Assembly (NCBI RefSeq): GCF_007747795.1
Contig: NZ_CP036275.1
Coordinates: 310,001 to 374,000, forward strand
Source: Maioricimonas rarisocia
Lineage (GTDB): Bacteria; Planctomycetota; Planctomycetia; Planctomycetales; Planctomycetaceae
Direction of reading: 5' to 3'
Length of the DNA: 64,000 bases
Position 1 is the first letter of the stretch, and each line of letters starts with the position of its first letter. Of the stretch, positions 38,150-47,034 are shown piece by piece. The translations under genes were made by a program, and so were the position numbers. The notes below the pieces were generated by a model. It was not told where the DNA came from and searched no databases. It saw only the letters and a list, made by a program, of their open reading frames with translations.

Positions 38150-39634
38150 ATGTCGAAGTCGCTCATTCACGTGTTGACGCTCATCGTCGTGGCCGCGGCA
38201 CATGGGCGCCCGTCCGCCGCCCAGGATGACGACCGTCCGCCCAACTTCATCGTCATCTTCACCGACGACCAGGGGTATGCCGATGTCGGCTGCCTCGGAT
38301 CCCCCGACATTCGCAGCCCGCGACTGGACGCGATGGCGGCGGAGGGGATGAAGTTCACCAGCTTCTACGCCCAGCCGATCTGCGGGCCATCGCGGGCGGC
38401 GCTGATGACCGGATGTTACCCGATGCGCGTCGCCGAGCGAGGCAACACGAAACAGGTTCACCCCATCCTGCACAGCGAAGAAGTCACCGTTGCCGAGGTG
38501 CTCAAGCAGAAAGGGTACGCGACCGCCTGCTTCGGCAAGTGGGATCTCGCCAGGCATTCGCAGGCGGACTTCTTTCCCGACCTGTTTCCCACCCGGCAGG
38601 GGTTCGATCTCTTCTTCGGTACGCCGACCAGCAACGACCGGTACGTGGATCTGTACCGCAACGAAGAGCTGGTCGAACCGAAAGCCGATATGGCAACACT
38701 GACGCAGCGGTATACCGACGAAGCGATCGCCTTCATTCAGGAGAACGCGACGCGGCCTTTCTTCGTCTACATCCCTCACACCATGCCGCACACGCGGCTG
38801 GACGCCTCCGCGCGATTCAAGGGGAAGAGCCAGCGCGGCCTCTACGGCGACGTCATCGAAGAGATCGACTTCAATGTCGGTCGCGTCATCGATGCCCTGC
38901 GCGAGCTGGAAATCGCGGACAACACCTATGTGATCTTCACCAGCGACAACGGTCCCTGGTTGATCAAGAACAAGGATTTCGCTGACGGACACCTGCCGGG
39001 CGATCATGGCGGATCGGCCGGACCGTTTCGCAGCGGAAAGGTCTCCACGTTTGAAGGAGGCGTCCGGGTTCCCTGCATCGTCTGGGGGCCGGGGCGAGTG
39101 CCGGACGGCGAAACGTGCGATCTGATTGCCAGCACGATGGACATCCTGCCGACGTTCGCCGCGCTGGCCGGGGCGGAGGTTCCTGATGACCGCGTCATCG
39201 ATGGCGAGGACATCTCCCACCTGATGCATGGCGAGTTCGATCAGGCGGATCCCGACAGGACGTACTTCTACTATCTCCGAGTTCATCTGCAGGCGGTTCG
39301 GCAGGGACGCTGGAAGCTGCACTTTCCTCGCGAGAAGGAACCGGTCGGTGCCGCTCCGTTCAGTAAGAACCGACATATCGGCCCGGCCGATCGAGTCGGT
39401 TTCGAGAGGCCATTCCTGGTCGATCTGGAACGCGATCCCGGCGAGACCACCAACGTAGCCGAGCAGCATCCGGATGTCATCCGGCGGCTGCTGGCACGTG
39501 CCGAAGAGATGCGCGAGGACCTGGGAGACTACGATCGCGTTGGAACCAACATGCGGTTCTTCGACCTCAGCAACGGGCGACCGACAAAGCCACCGGTGCC
39601 TGGAAGACCTGGTCAAAAGAAACGCAAACAGTGA
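38150..39634 (+). CDS. Exported type I sulfatase
   Basis: This is 494 aa from the ATG at 38150, 7 nt after the double sulfatase stop, with AGGAAAGGTGA upstream. The signal peptide is LTLIVVAAAHGRPSAAQ. The core reads NFIVIFTDDQGYADVGCLG, then the formylglycine motif C78-GPSR, CFGKWDLARHS (an altered GKWHLG), HTMPHTRL and FTSDNGPW. The C-terminus has LHLQAVR-type residues and the usual ERDPGETTNVAEQHP tail. The variation in the GKW.L segment may reflect substrate specificity. It is co-directional with its neighbours and probably in one operon. Confidence 0.93.
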   Translation: MSKSLIHVLTLIVVAAAHGRPSAAQDDDRPPNFIVIFTDDQGYADVGCLGSPDIRSPRLDAMAAEGMKFTSFYAQPICGPSRAALMTGCYPMRVAERGNTKQVHPILHSEEVTVAEVLKQKGYATACFGKWDLARHSQADFFPDLFPTRQGFDLFFGTPTSNDRYVDLYRNEELVEPKADMATLTQRYTDEAIAFIQENATRPFFVYIPHTMPHTRLDASARFKGKSQRGLYGDVIEEIDFNVGRVIDALRELEIADNTYVIFTSDNGPWLIKNKDFADGHLPGDHGGSAGPFRSGKVSTFEGGVRVPCIVWGPGRVPDGETCDLIASTMDILPTFAALAGAEVPDDRVIDGEDISHLMHGEFDQADPDRTYFYYLRVHLQAVRQGRWKLHFPREKEPVGAAPFSKNRHIGPADRVGFERPFLVDLERDPGETTNVAEQHPDVIRRLLARAEEMREDLGDYDRVGTNMRFFDLSNGRPTKPPVPGRPGQKKRKQ

Positions 39635-39647
39635 GGGGCTCACCACG

Positions 39648-41987
39648 ATGAGGAATCACGTCAGACCCGCGTTGATGCTGCTGGTCCTGGTCACCATCGT
39701 CTCCGTCGCGAAGGCACCAGCCCGTTCCGCGGAGCGTCCACCGAACTTCGTCGTCATCTTCACCGACGATCAGGGTTACGGCGACCTGAGTTGCTTCGGT
39801 GGCGAGCACGTCAGCACGCCGCGGATCGATCAGATGGCAGCCGAAGGCGCCAGGCTGACGAGCTTCTACGTCGCTGCCCCGGTCTGCACCGCGTCCCGGG
39901 CTGCTCTGATGACCGGCTGCTACCCGAAGCGGATTGACATGGCGACTGGTTCCAACTTCGGAGTCCTCCTTGCCGGCGACAGGAAGGGCCTCAATCCGGA
40001 CGAGATCACGATCGCCGAGGTGCTGAAGTCGGCCGGCTACAGCACCGGAATGTTCGGCAAGTGGCACCTGGGGGATCAGCCCGGGTTCCTGCCGACGCGG
40101 CAGGGCTTCGACGAGTTCTTCGGCCTCCCCTACAGCCACGACATTCACCCGTATCACCCGCGGCAGGACCACTTCAAATTCCCGCCGCTTCCGTTGCTCG
40201 ACGGGGAAACTGTCATCGAGATGGACCCGGATGCCGACTCGCTGACGAAGCGGATCACCGAGCGAGCCGTCGCATTCATCGAGAAGCACAGGGATGAACC
40301 GTTCTTCCTGTACGTTCCGCATCCGATTCCGCATCGGCCGCTGCATGTGTCGCCGCCGTTCATGAAAGATGTCCCCCCGGAGATCGCCGCCAGGCTGGCT
40401 CGGGAAGCGGACGGCATCGATTACCGGACGCGCGACACACTGTTCCGGCAGGCCATCGCCGAAATCGACTGGTCGGTCGGGGAGATTCTGGACGCGTTGA
40501 GCTCAGCAGGAATCGAAGAGAACACACTGACCATTTTTACCTCGGACAATGGTCCGGCCATCGGCAGCGCGGGGGGCTTGAAGGGTCGCAAGGGAAGCAC
40601 GTTCGAAGGGGGGATGCGCGAACCAACCGTCGCCCACTGGCCGGGGAAGATTCCGGCCGGCACGGTCAACGACGAACTGATGACCACCATGGACCTGCTG
40701 CCGACGTTCGCACGGCTCGCCGGTACGGCCCTTCCGGACGACCGCGTGATCGACGGCAAGGATATCTTGCCCGTGTCGACGGGCGAGGCAGAAAGTCCGC
40801 ACGACGTGTTCTTCTATCATCGGGGTGAAGACCTCCAGGCGGTCCGGTCCGGGCCGTGGAAGCTGCACGTGCGGGCCGGCAAACCGGTCGCGCTGTACAA
40901 CCTCAACGACGAGCTTGCCGAAAAGACCGACGTCCGCGACGGCAATCAGGACGTGGTCGAGAGGCTGCTGGAACAGATCGAGGCGTTCGAAGCCGACATC
41001 GCTGACAACAGCCGCCCCGCGGCATTCGTGAAGAGCCCGGTGCCGCTGTCGAACGCGTCGGAGAAGGCGCCCGAGTTTCCGGAACTCGCGTCGATGGCCT
41101 TCACCCCTCAGAACGTGGAGGGAATCGGCCACGATCCGGGCGTCTGCCGGCGCGACCCTTCGGATGTGATCAAAGTCGGCGACACCTGGTACGTGTGGTA
41201 TTCCCGGGTCGAACGAGGGCAGCCGCTGTACCCCTCGGGCTATGGGGCGAGCGTCTGGTTCGCGACATCGACCGACGATGGACGATCGTGGACCGAGCAG
41301 GGCGAGGCGGTCGGCAAAGGACCGAAGGGCAGCTTCGACTCCCATGGTGTCTTCACGCCCAACATCCTCCCGCACGAGGGCAGGTACTATCTCTACTACA
41401 CGGCCGTCGGTGATGGCTTCAACAATCGCGGCTATTCGGAAGAGGCGAAGACGCGCATCGCCGTGGCCGTTGCCGATTCACCGGACGGGCCGTGGACAAA
41501 GCCGGAGAACAACGTCGTCATCGAGCCGAGTGAAGACCGGTCCCGCTTCGACAGCTTCCGGTGCGACGACAGTGCCCTGCTGGTCTCGGGCGATCAGGTC
41601 TGGCTCTACTACAAGGGGCGCCAGTGGGGACGCACGCCGAAGTTCACGAAAATGGGTGTCGCCGTCGCCCGCGATCCGCTCGGTCCGTTCGAGAAGCAGA
41701 ACGACGGCAGGCCGGTGCAGGCCGAAGGGCATGAGGTGCTGATCTGGCCCGAAGCCGACGGCGTGGTCTCCCTGGTGACCAATGCCGGCCGTGGCGTGTA
41801 CTACGCTCCGGATGGTCTGCAGTTCAGAAAGATCACGTCGGAGTTCGAGGGCCGGCTCATGGCCCCGGGCGCTTATCGTCCGGACCTGACCGATCCCTCG
41901 ACTACGGCCGGCCTTCGCTGGGGAATCGCGATGGTGAGCGGCAGGGATCCGTACCTGGTCCGATTTGAACGTAAGGCCGCCGACTGA
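39648..41987 (+). CDS. Sulfatase fused to a GH43/GH117-like beta-propeller
   Basis: This 779-aa exported protein starts at the ATG at 39648. Residues ~30-470 are a type I sulfatase (NFVVIFTDDQGYGDLSCFGG, formylglycine motif C80-TASR with Ala in place of the usual Pro, GKWHLG, TSDNGPAIG). Residues ~480-779 form a second domain with GHDPGVCRRDPSDVIKVGD and TWYVWYSR, FDSHGVFTPNILPHEGRYYL, SFRCDDSALLVSGDQVWLYY and EGHEVLIWPEADG. Its repeating acidic and WYxWY strands resemble five-bladed propeller glycoside hydrolases of the GH43/GH117 type, the latter acting on anhydro-galactose of red-algal galactans. A desulfating and glycosidic dual enzyme is likely; the exact GH family is not certain. Confidence 0.85.
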   Translation: MRNHVRPALMLLVLVTIVSVAKAPARSAERPPNFVVIFTDDQGYGDLSCFGGEHVSTPRIDQMAAEGARLTSFYVAAPVCTASRAALMTGCYPKRIDMATGSNFGVLLAGDRKGLNPDEITIAEVLKSAGYSTGMFGKWHLGDQPGFLPTRQGFDEFFGLPYSHDIHPYHPRQDHFKFPPLPLLDGETVIEMDPDADSLTKRITERAVAFIEKHRDEPFFLYVPHPIPHRPLHVSPPFMKDVPPEIAARLAREADGIDYRTRDTLFRQAIAEIDWSVGEILDALSSAGIEENTLTIFTSDNGPAIGSAGGLKGRKGSTFEGGMREPTVAHWPGKIPAGTVNDELMTTMDLLPTFARLAGTALPDDRVIDGKDILPVSTGEAESPHDVFFYHRGEDLQAVRSGPWKLHVRAGKPVALYNLNDELAEKTDVRDGNQDVVERLLEQIEAFEADIADNSRPAAFVKSPVPLSNASEKAPEFPELASMAFTPQNVEGIGHDPGVCRRDPSDVIKVGDTWYVWYSRVERGQPLYPSGYGASVWFATSTDDGRSWTEQGEAVGKGPKGSFDSHGVFTPNILPHEGRYYLYYTAVGDGFNNRGYSEEAKTRIAVAVADSPDGPWTKPENNVVIEPSEDRSRFDSFRCDDSALLVSGDQVWLYYKGRQWGRTPKFTKMGVAVARDPLGPFEKQNDGRPVQAEGHEVLIWPEADGVVSLVTNAGRGVYYAPDGLQFRKITSEFEGRLMAPGAYRPDLTDPSTTAGLRWGIAMVSGRDPYLVRFERKAAD

Positions 41988-42108
41988 TTCGCAGGGATCG
42001 GCGAATGCCCGCAGGAAGCCGCGGTTCTCTGCGGCTCGAGATCGAGACGAGAGCCGTTCGGGACACATCCGGTTCGAAAGAAGCGTTCACTCTCCGGGAG
42101 ACCATCTG

Positions 42109-42663
42109 ATGAAACTGCTGCCAGTGCTCGTTGCAGTCACCCTCACATGCACGGCAAACGTGTATGGACAATCGTCCGACTGGGAGAAGCAACTGCAGGA
42201 GGAGTTGCCTCTGCTCGGCCACCGCAACTGGATCGTCGTCGCCGACTCGGCCTATCCCGCGCAGACGGCCCCCGGGATCAGGACGGTCTACACCGGGGCT
42301 GAGCAACTCGACGCGGTCCGCAAGGTTCTCGCGGCGGTGGAGGAGGCCCGGCACGTCCGCGGGACCGTGTTTGTTGATGCCGAGCTGCCGCATGTTCCCG
42401 AGGAGTTTGCCGGCGGCATCAGCGAGTACCGCGACGGGCTGGAGAAAGCACTCGACGGCCAGCAGGTGACGCGATTGCCGCACGGCGAGATTATCGAGCA
42501 GCTCGACGAAGCCGGCCAGACGTTTCGGGTCCTGCTGCTGAAGACCGATCTGACGCTGCCCTACACGTCGGTGTTCATTCGTCTGGATTGCGGCTACTGG
42601 TCGGATGACGCGGAGAAACAGCTTCGCAAGGCCATTGAAGCGGCGGACCCATCACAGAAGTAG
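42109..42663 (+). CDS. Exported RbsD/FucU-like protein
   Basis: This is 184 aa from the ATG at 42109, with GGGAG upstream and signal LLPVLVAVTLTCTANVYGQ. The mature protein starts with LPLLGHRNWIVVADSAYPAQ, which matches the GHGD.I..ADA.FP start of RbsD/FucU sugar mutarotases, and ends with LLKTDLTLPYTSVFIRLDCG like the family's last strand. RbsD/FucU enzymes interconvert sugar anomers. An exported version beside sulfatases suggests sugar processing in the periplasm. Similarity is limited, so the catalytic role is an inference. It is about 120 bp after the sulfatase-propeller fusion and probably in its transcript. Confidence 0.65.
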   Translation: MKLLPVLVAVTLTCTANVYGQSSDWEKQLQEELPLLGHRNWIVVADSAYPAQTAPGIRTVYTGAEQLDAVRKVLAAVEEARHVRGTVFVDAELPHVPEEFAGGISEYRDGLEKALDGQQVTRLPHGEIIEQLDEAGQTFRVLLLKTDLTLPYTSVFIRLDCGYWSDDAEKQLRKAIEAADPSQK

Positions 42664-43178
42664 TCGCGGGGAGGCGGCCCAGTACCATCGCATCCCCCGA
42701 TCGTGGAACACCAGCAGTTCGACGGCGACGCGCGTCCGCGCTCGCTTGATCGTCTCTGATGGGCAATCTGGACCCGGAGCGCGAGGCGCCGCTTCGTTCG
42801 CGCGTCTTCCCTCTGCCGAACGACTCCTCCGGGGCTGTTGCGGCTATCGGTCGGCTACGTATGTGTGGAGCCGCCGCCTGCCCCACTGGCCGTGAGAACG
42901 GCAACGGAGAGGGCAGGACGGAGTGGGAGGGGACTCCCCGATGCCGCCCGCTGTTGACCGGTTTATTGTGAGGTTGAGCGGAGGCGACGCGGCTTGTCGC
43001 CTCGTGTCGTGACTTCCGCTTTCGGTATCGAGCCGCAGTGCAGAAGCGCCCGGAATGGTCTTTGCACTAATGCCTCTGCCGTTGCTCTGGCGGTATGGGC
43101 CGTCACGACAGAATTGGATTAAGCGCGCAACAACGTCGCGGGCACGCGCGTCGTAACCTCAACTTATGGAGGTGATTG
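42664..43178. other. Intergenic region before the sulfur cassette
   Basis: This 515-bp gap contains a perfect 8-bp hairpin, GAGGCGAC-N7-GTCGCCTC, at 42981-43003, possibly a 3' end structure for the upstream operon (no T-run). It ends in a very strong ribosome binding site, GGAGGTGAT at 43168-43176, complementary to nine consecutive bases of the usual 16S tail. No gene was found. Confidence 0.5.
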
Positions 43179-44579
43179 ATGACTCTGGTTTTCGAACGCG
43201 TGCAGACTCAGGGTATTGCCCAGATCTCGTATCTCGTTGGAGACGATGGCAGTTCAACGTGCAGCGTGGTCGATCCCCGACCGGACGTGGACGTCTATCT
43301 CGAACTGAGCCGCAAGCATGGCGTCGCCATCACGCACATCTTCGAAACGCACATCCATGCCGACTTCATGAGCGGGGCCCGCGAGCTGGCGGATCGCCTG
43401 GGTGGGGCGACGATCTGCGTCAGCGGAGAAGAGGACGCGGAGTACGACTTCGACGTCCAGAAGATTCGTGACGGAGACCAGTTCGAATTCGGCTCCGTCG
43501 TGCTCACCGCCCGCCATACGCCGGGGCACACGCCGGAGCATCTCTCCTACGAGCTGGCGGAGAAGGATCAGCCGGACGATCCGTGGGGAGTCCTTACGGG
43601 GGACTCGCTATTCGTCGGTTCTGCCGGCCGCCCGGATCTTCTCGGGGAAGAAGAGACGGAAGAACTGACGGAGAAACTGTTCCATACGCTCCGGGACTAT
43701 TACCTCAAGCTGGACGACGGTGTGCTTGTCTTCCCCTGTCACGGGGCGGGCTCCGCGTGCGGGGCCGACATCGGCGAACGGCCGATGAGCAGCATCGGTT
43801 ACGAGCGCCGTACGAACAATTTCCTCCAGTACGATGACTTCGACGAGTTCAAGAAGTTCATCCAGGAGGGGGCACCGCCGGTCCCGCAGCATTATCCGAT
43901 TCTCAAGAAGGTGAATGCCCGGGGCCCGGAGTTGATCGGGGGCAGCCCGCGCGTGCCCGGCCTCTCGCCGGAGCAGTTCCAGAAGGAACTGGAGAAGGGA
44001 GAGGCGCAGCTGCTCGATACGCGGCAGATGCTCGCGTTCGGCGGGGGGCACATTCCGGGGGCCATCAACATCGGGGACCGGCCGGAACTCTCGGTCTGGG
44101 CCGGCGACATGCTTTCCTACGACCGGCCCATCCTGCTTGTCGTGGAGGACGAACGGCAACTTGGGTGGATCACGTGGCATCTCGCGTACGTCGGGTTGAC
44201 CCGTTTCCGCGGGTATCTCGCCGGCGGCATGAAGGTGTGGGAGAACAAGGGAATGCCGCTTGTCTCTCTGCCGCAGTTGCCGGTGCAGGAACTGAATCGA
44301 AAGCACGACGAGCTCCAGATCCTCGACGTTCGGTCTCCCAGCGAGTTCGAGCAGGGACGGATCGCAGGAGCGACGCATCAGTTCGTGGCCGAGATGCGGG
44401 ATGGCGTCAACGGCGAGCTGAAACTCGATCGGGGCAAGCCGACGGCGGTTTACTGCGGCAGCGGTTACCGCGCCAGCATTGCCGCCAGTCTGATGCAGCG
44501 GGACGGCTTTGAGGACGTCCGGAACGTCCCGGGCAGCATGCAGGCCTGGAAGAACGCCGGCTACGACGTCGAGAAGTAG
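43179..44579 (+). CDS. Persulfide dioxygenase-rhodanese fusion (CstB-like)
   Basis: This is 466 aa. The ATG at 43179 was chosen because GGAGGTGAT ends 2 nt before it, with GGAGG 6 nt away; the preceding TTG is less likely. Residues 1-~245 are an ETHE1-type metallo-beta-lactamase domain: FETHIHADFMSGARELADRL, HTPGHTPEHLSYEL, LTGDSLFVGSAGRPDL and FPCHGAGSACG. Two rhodanese domains follow. The first (~262-365) lacks the catalytic Cys (the loop reads VVEDERQLG). The second (~372-466) has an intact loop, YCGSGYRAS. This three-domain order is that of CstB, which oxidises persulfide and can form thiosulfate. It begins a cassette with sulfur transporters and a thiol dioxygenase. Confidence 0.9.
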   Translation: MTLVFERVQTQGIAQISYLVGDDGSSTCSVVDPRPDVDVYLELSRKHGVAITHIFETHIHADFMSGARELADRLGGATICVSGEEDAEYDFDVQKIRDGDQFEFGSVVLTARHTPGHTPEHLSYELAEKDQPDDPWGVLTGDSLFVGSAGRPDLLGEEETEELTEKLFHTLRDYYLKLDDGVLVFPCHGAGSACGADIGERPMSSIGYERRTNNFLQYDDFDEFKKFIQEGAPPVPQHYPILKKVNARGPELIGGSPRVPGLSPEQFQKELEKGEAQLLDTRQMLAFGGGHIPGAINIGDRPELSVWAGDMLSYDRPILLVVEDERQLGWITWHLAYVGLTRFRGYLAGGMKVWENKGMPLVSLPQLPVQELNRKHDELQILDVRSPSEFEQGRIAGATHQFVAEMRDGVNGELKLDRGKPTAVYCGSGYRASIAASLMQRDGFEDVRNVPGSMQAWKNAGYDVEK

Positions 44580-44618
44580 GTCGCTGATCCCGTTCGGTTC
44601 CTCGCGTGGAGAAACCTC

Positions 44619-45152
44619 ATGAACAATCCACTCGTCCACAAATCCTGGTCCCCATGGATCGTGGGGATCGGGATCGGCGTCCTCAGCTGGTTCGCGTTCT
44701 GGAGCGCGAACCACCCGCTGGGGATCACCACCGCATTCGAGCACACCGCGGCACTGATCATCCAAGGCATCTCTCCGGAGTTTGCGGACTCCAACAGCTA
44801 CTACCAGGAGGAGTCGCCGAAGATCGGCTGGGAATGGATGCTGGTCCTCGGTGTCTTTATCGGCAGTCTGATCAGCTCCATAACCTCGGGCGATCGTGAG
44901 CGAATCACCGTTCCGCCGATGTGGGCCCGTCGCTTCGGTTCGAGCGCCGCGCTGCGGCTGACCGTCGCCTTCTTCGCGGGGGCCCTGATGATGTTCGGAG
45001 CCCGGCTCGCCAGTGGTTGCACCAGCGGTCACGGCATCAGTGGCAATCTTCAGCTGGCTGCTTCGAGCTGGCTGTTCAGCATCATCTTTTTCGCAGTGGC
45101 CATCCTGACGGCGTTTCTGGTCTACGGACGAAAGGAGGGGGACCATGTTTGA
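44619..45152 (+). CDS. YeeE/YedE family sulfur transporter half, first pair
   Basis: This 177-aa membrane protein has about four helices and the family motif LASGCTSGHGISG near the C-terminus. YeeE/YedE proteins such as TsuA import thiosulfate through Cys-containing sites; split two-gene forms (PmpA/PmpB-like) also occur. GGAG lies before the ATG at 44619. The end overlaps the next gene by 8 bp, so the two halves are probably translated together. Confidence 0.88.
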   Translation: MNNPLVHKSWSPWIVGIGIGVLSWFAFWSANHPLGITTAFEHTAALIIQGISPEFADSNSYYQEESPKIGWEWMLVLGVFIGSLISSITSGDRERITVPPMWARRFGSSAALRLTVAFFAGALMMFGARLASGCTSGHGISGNLQLAASSWLFSIIFFAVAILTAFLVYGRKEGDHV

Positions 45153-45735
45153 TCCCCTGTGGAAACTCGCAGTCGGCCTGCTGACAGGCATCGTCTTTGG
45201 AGTCCTCCTGCAGAAGGGGAGGGTGGCCAAGTTCCGGGTCATCGTCAGCCAGTTCCTGCTGACCGACTGGACCGTCGTCAAGATCATGGGAACGGCCGTC
45301 GTCGTCGGGGCGATCGGCATCTACGCCCTCCTTCCTGAGGGACTGGTCTCGCTGCATCTCAAGCCGCTGGTCTGGTTCGGAATCATCGTCGGCGGAATCT
45401 GCTTTGGCGTCGGGATGGCCCTGTTCGGCTACTGCCCGGGCACCAGTGTCGCTGCCACCGGCGAGGGACGTCGCGATGCGATGGTGGGCGTCCTGGGCAT
45501 GCTTGGGGGAGCGGCTACCTACGTCCTGCTGTATCCGGGGCTGTCCGGCCTGCTCAAGATGTGGGGAGATGCCGGCAAGGTCACGCTTCCTCAATGGACC
45601 GACACGTCTCCGTGGATCTGGATTGGCGGACTTGCCGCTGCACTGCTGATCTGGGCCGGCATCCTGTACAGCACGTCCGGCTCCCGGCGGCAGCATCCGT
45701 CGGAAGGGGGCTTTCACAAGCCGACCGCTGCATAA
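45145..45735 (+). CDS. YeeE/YedE family sulfur transporter other half, first pair
   Basis: This 196-aa membrane protein has N-terminal KLAVGLLTGIVFGVLLQKGR and the Cys-bearing motif FGYCPGTSVAATGEG, the counterpart of the CTSGHG motif in its partner. Together the two give the two conserved Cys sites of a full-length YeeE/YedE channel. It is co-translated with the preceding gene (8-bp overlap). Confidence 0.88.
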   Translation: MFDPLWKLAVGLLTGIVFGVLLQKGRVAKFRVIVSQFLLTDWTVVKIMGTAVVVGAIGIYALLPEGLVSLHLKPLVWFGIIVGGICFGVGMALFGYCPGTSVAATGEGRRDAMVGVLGMLGGAATYVLLYPGLSGLLKMWGDAGKVTLPQWTDTSPWIWIGGLAAALLIWAGILYSTSGSRRQHPSEGGFHKPTAA

Positions 45736-45760
45736 CCGCGGGCCGCAACCAGGAAACACC

Positions 45761-46363
45761 ATGAATTACCGCATCTATCGACAACTGGCGGGCGTCGTCG
45801 CGGCCTCGACTGCCGGCGTCGCGCAGGCGGCCTCCGAACTGCCGACGCCGTATCCGTATCCCGAGCCGGCGTGGTCCCCCTACATCGCGGGAGGACTGAT
45901 CGGTCTGCTCGTGCTCACCACGCTGGTCCTGGCCGGAAAGAAGCTCGGAGCGTCCAGCGCCTACTCCGACGGTTCAGGAATGATCGGGCGTCTGGTTGCG
46001 CCGCGGCACATCGCGTCGATTCCGTACTTCCAGAACAACAAGCCGATGATCGGCTGGACGTTCATGCTCGTCATCGGAACGATCATTGGCTCGTTTATCG
46101 CGGCATCGACGGGGGGGGAGCTGACCGGCACCTATCTGCAGGATATGTGGGTGGCCCGCTTCGGTCCCGACAGCGGCGGACTCCGCACGCTCGTCGCGCT
46201 CGCGGGCGGAGCTCTGATGGCCTACGGGGCCCGCATGGCCGGAGGATGTACCAGCGGGCACGGCATCAGCGGGACACTGCAGCTGGCTGTCGGATCATGG
46301 ATTGCCGTGATCTGCTTTTTCCTCGGCGGAATCGCGTCCGCCATGCTGATGTACCGCCTGTGA
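45761..46363 (+). CDS. YeeE/YedE family sulfur transporter half, second pair
   Basis: This is 200 aa. An N-terminal extension has signal-like features (GVVAASTAGVAQAASELP) and a Pro/Tyr segment, then a first membrane helix. The conserved block MAGGCTSGHGISGTLQLAVG is near the C-terminus. It repeats the layout of the gene at 44619 but is clearly diverged, so this is an old duplication rather than a recent copy. A 25-nt gap follows the previous gene. Confidence 0.86.
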   Translation: MNYRIYRQLAGVVAASTAGVAQAASELPTPYPYPEPAWSPYIAGGLIGLLVLTTLVLAGKKLGASSAYSDGSGMIGRLVAPRHIASIPYFQNNKPMIGWTFMLVIGTIIGSFIAASTGGELTGTYLQDMWVARFGPDSGGLRTLVALAGGALMAYGARMAGGCTSGHGISGTLQLAVGSWIAVICFFLGGIASAMLMYRL

Positions 46364-46385
46364 GCCGCCGAGAAAGGAACTCATC

Positions 46386-47021
46386 ATGAACCCGGGACCT
46401 CACTCCACCGAGACCCGTGCGACTCCGACCACCGAGTCCCCGTCGCGACGGCAACGTCCGGAAACCGAGAGCTGGAACTGGCTCGAGGAATCTCCCGGCC
46501 GACTGGCTGCCGCGCTCCTGTTCGGAGGCATCTTCGGCTTCCTGCTGCAGAAGGCGGGCGTCGCGAAGTTCGATATCCTCGCCGGCGTCCTGCTGCTCGA
46601 GAACTTCGTCGTCGTCAAGGTGATGCTCGCTGCGATCATCGTCGGCATGGTCGGGACGTGGTTGCTCCGCAAAGCCGGCGTCATCGAACTGCACATCAGC
46701 GAGACCCGCTACGGTGGCAACATCATCGGGGGACTGCTGTTCGGCGTCGGCTTCGGGCTGCTCGCGTACTGCCCGGGCACCAACGCCGCTGCCGTGGGCC
46801 AAGGAAATCTCGATGCGCTGGTCGGCGTCGTGGGACTGCTGCTGGGGTCGTACCTGTTCGCACTCACGTCGCGGTACAGTTCGGGGACCATCAGTCGCCT
46901 GGGGAATCGAGGCAAGATCACGCTGCCCGGTCTGTTGGGAGTGTCGACGGACGTCTTCGTGCCGATTGCTGCCCTGTTGCTGATCGGCGTGCTGTTCCTG
47001 ATGGAATCGCTGGGACTCTAG
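46386..47021 (+). CDS. YeeE/YedE family sulfur transporter other half, second pair
   Basis: This 211-aa protein has a polar, Thr/Pro/Arg-rich N-terminal 40 residues, then LAAALLFGGIFGFLLQKAGV and the motif LAYCPGTNAAAVGQGN. It is the partner of the preceding CTSGHG half. The two pairs differ in their N-termini, which may give different substrates or partners. Confidence 0.86.
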   Translation: MNPGPHSTETRATPTTESPSRRQRPETESWNWLEESPGRLAAALLFGGIFGFLLQKAGVAKFDILAGVLLLENFVVVKVMLAAIIVGMVGTWLLRKAGVIELHISETRYGGNIIGGLLFGVGFGLLAYCPGTNAAAVGQGNLDALVGVVGLLLGSYLFALTSRYSSGTISRLGNRGKITLPGLLGVSTDVFVPIAALLLIGVLFLMESLGL

Positions 47022-47034
47022 GGCAGAACAGCTG

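Noticed and set aside
43053-43154. Short frame (about 33 codons) before the persulfide dioxygenase
   Set aside because: No ribosome binding site and an Arg-rich composition without structure; probably chance.
43608-45320. A 570-codon minus-strand frame across the persulfide dioxygenase and first transporter genes
   Set aside because: It spans three well supported plus-strand genes and their junctions and lacks any motif.
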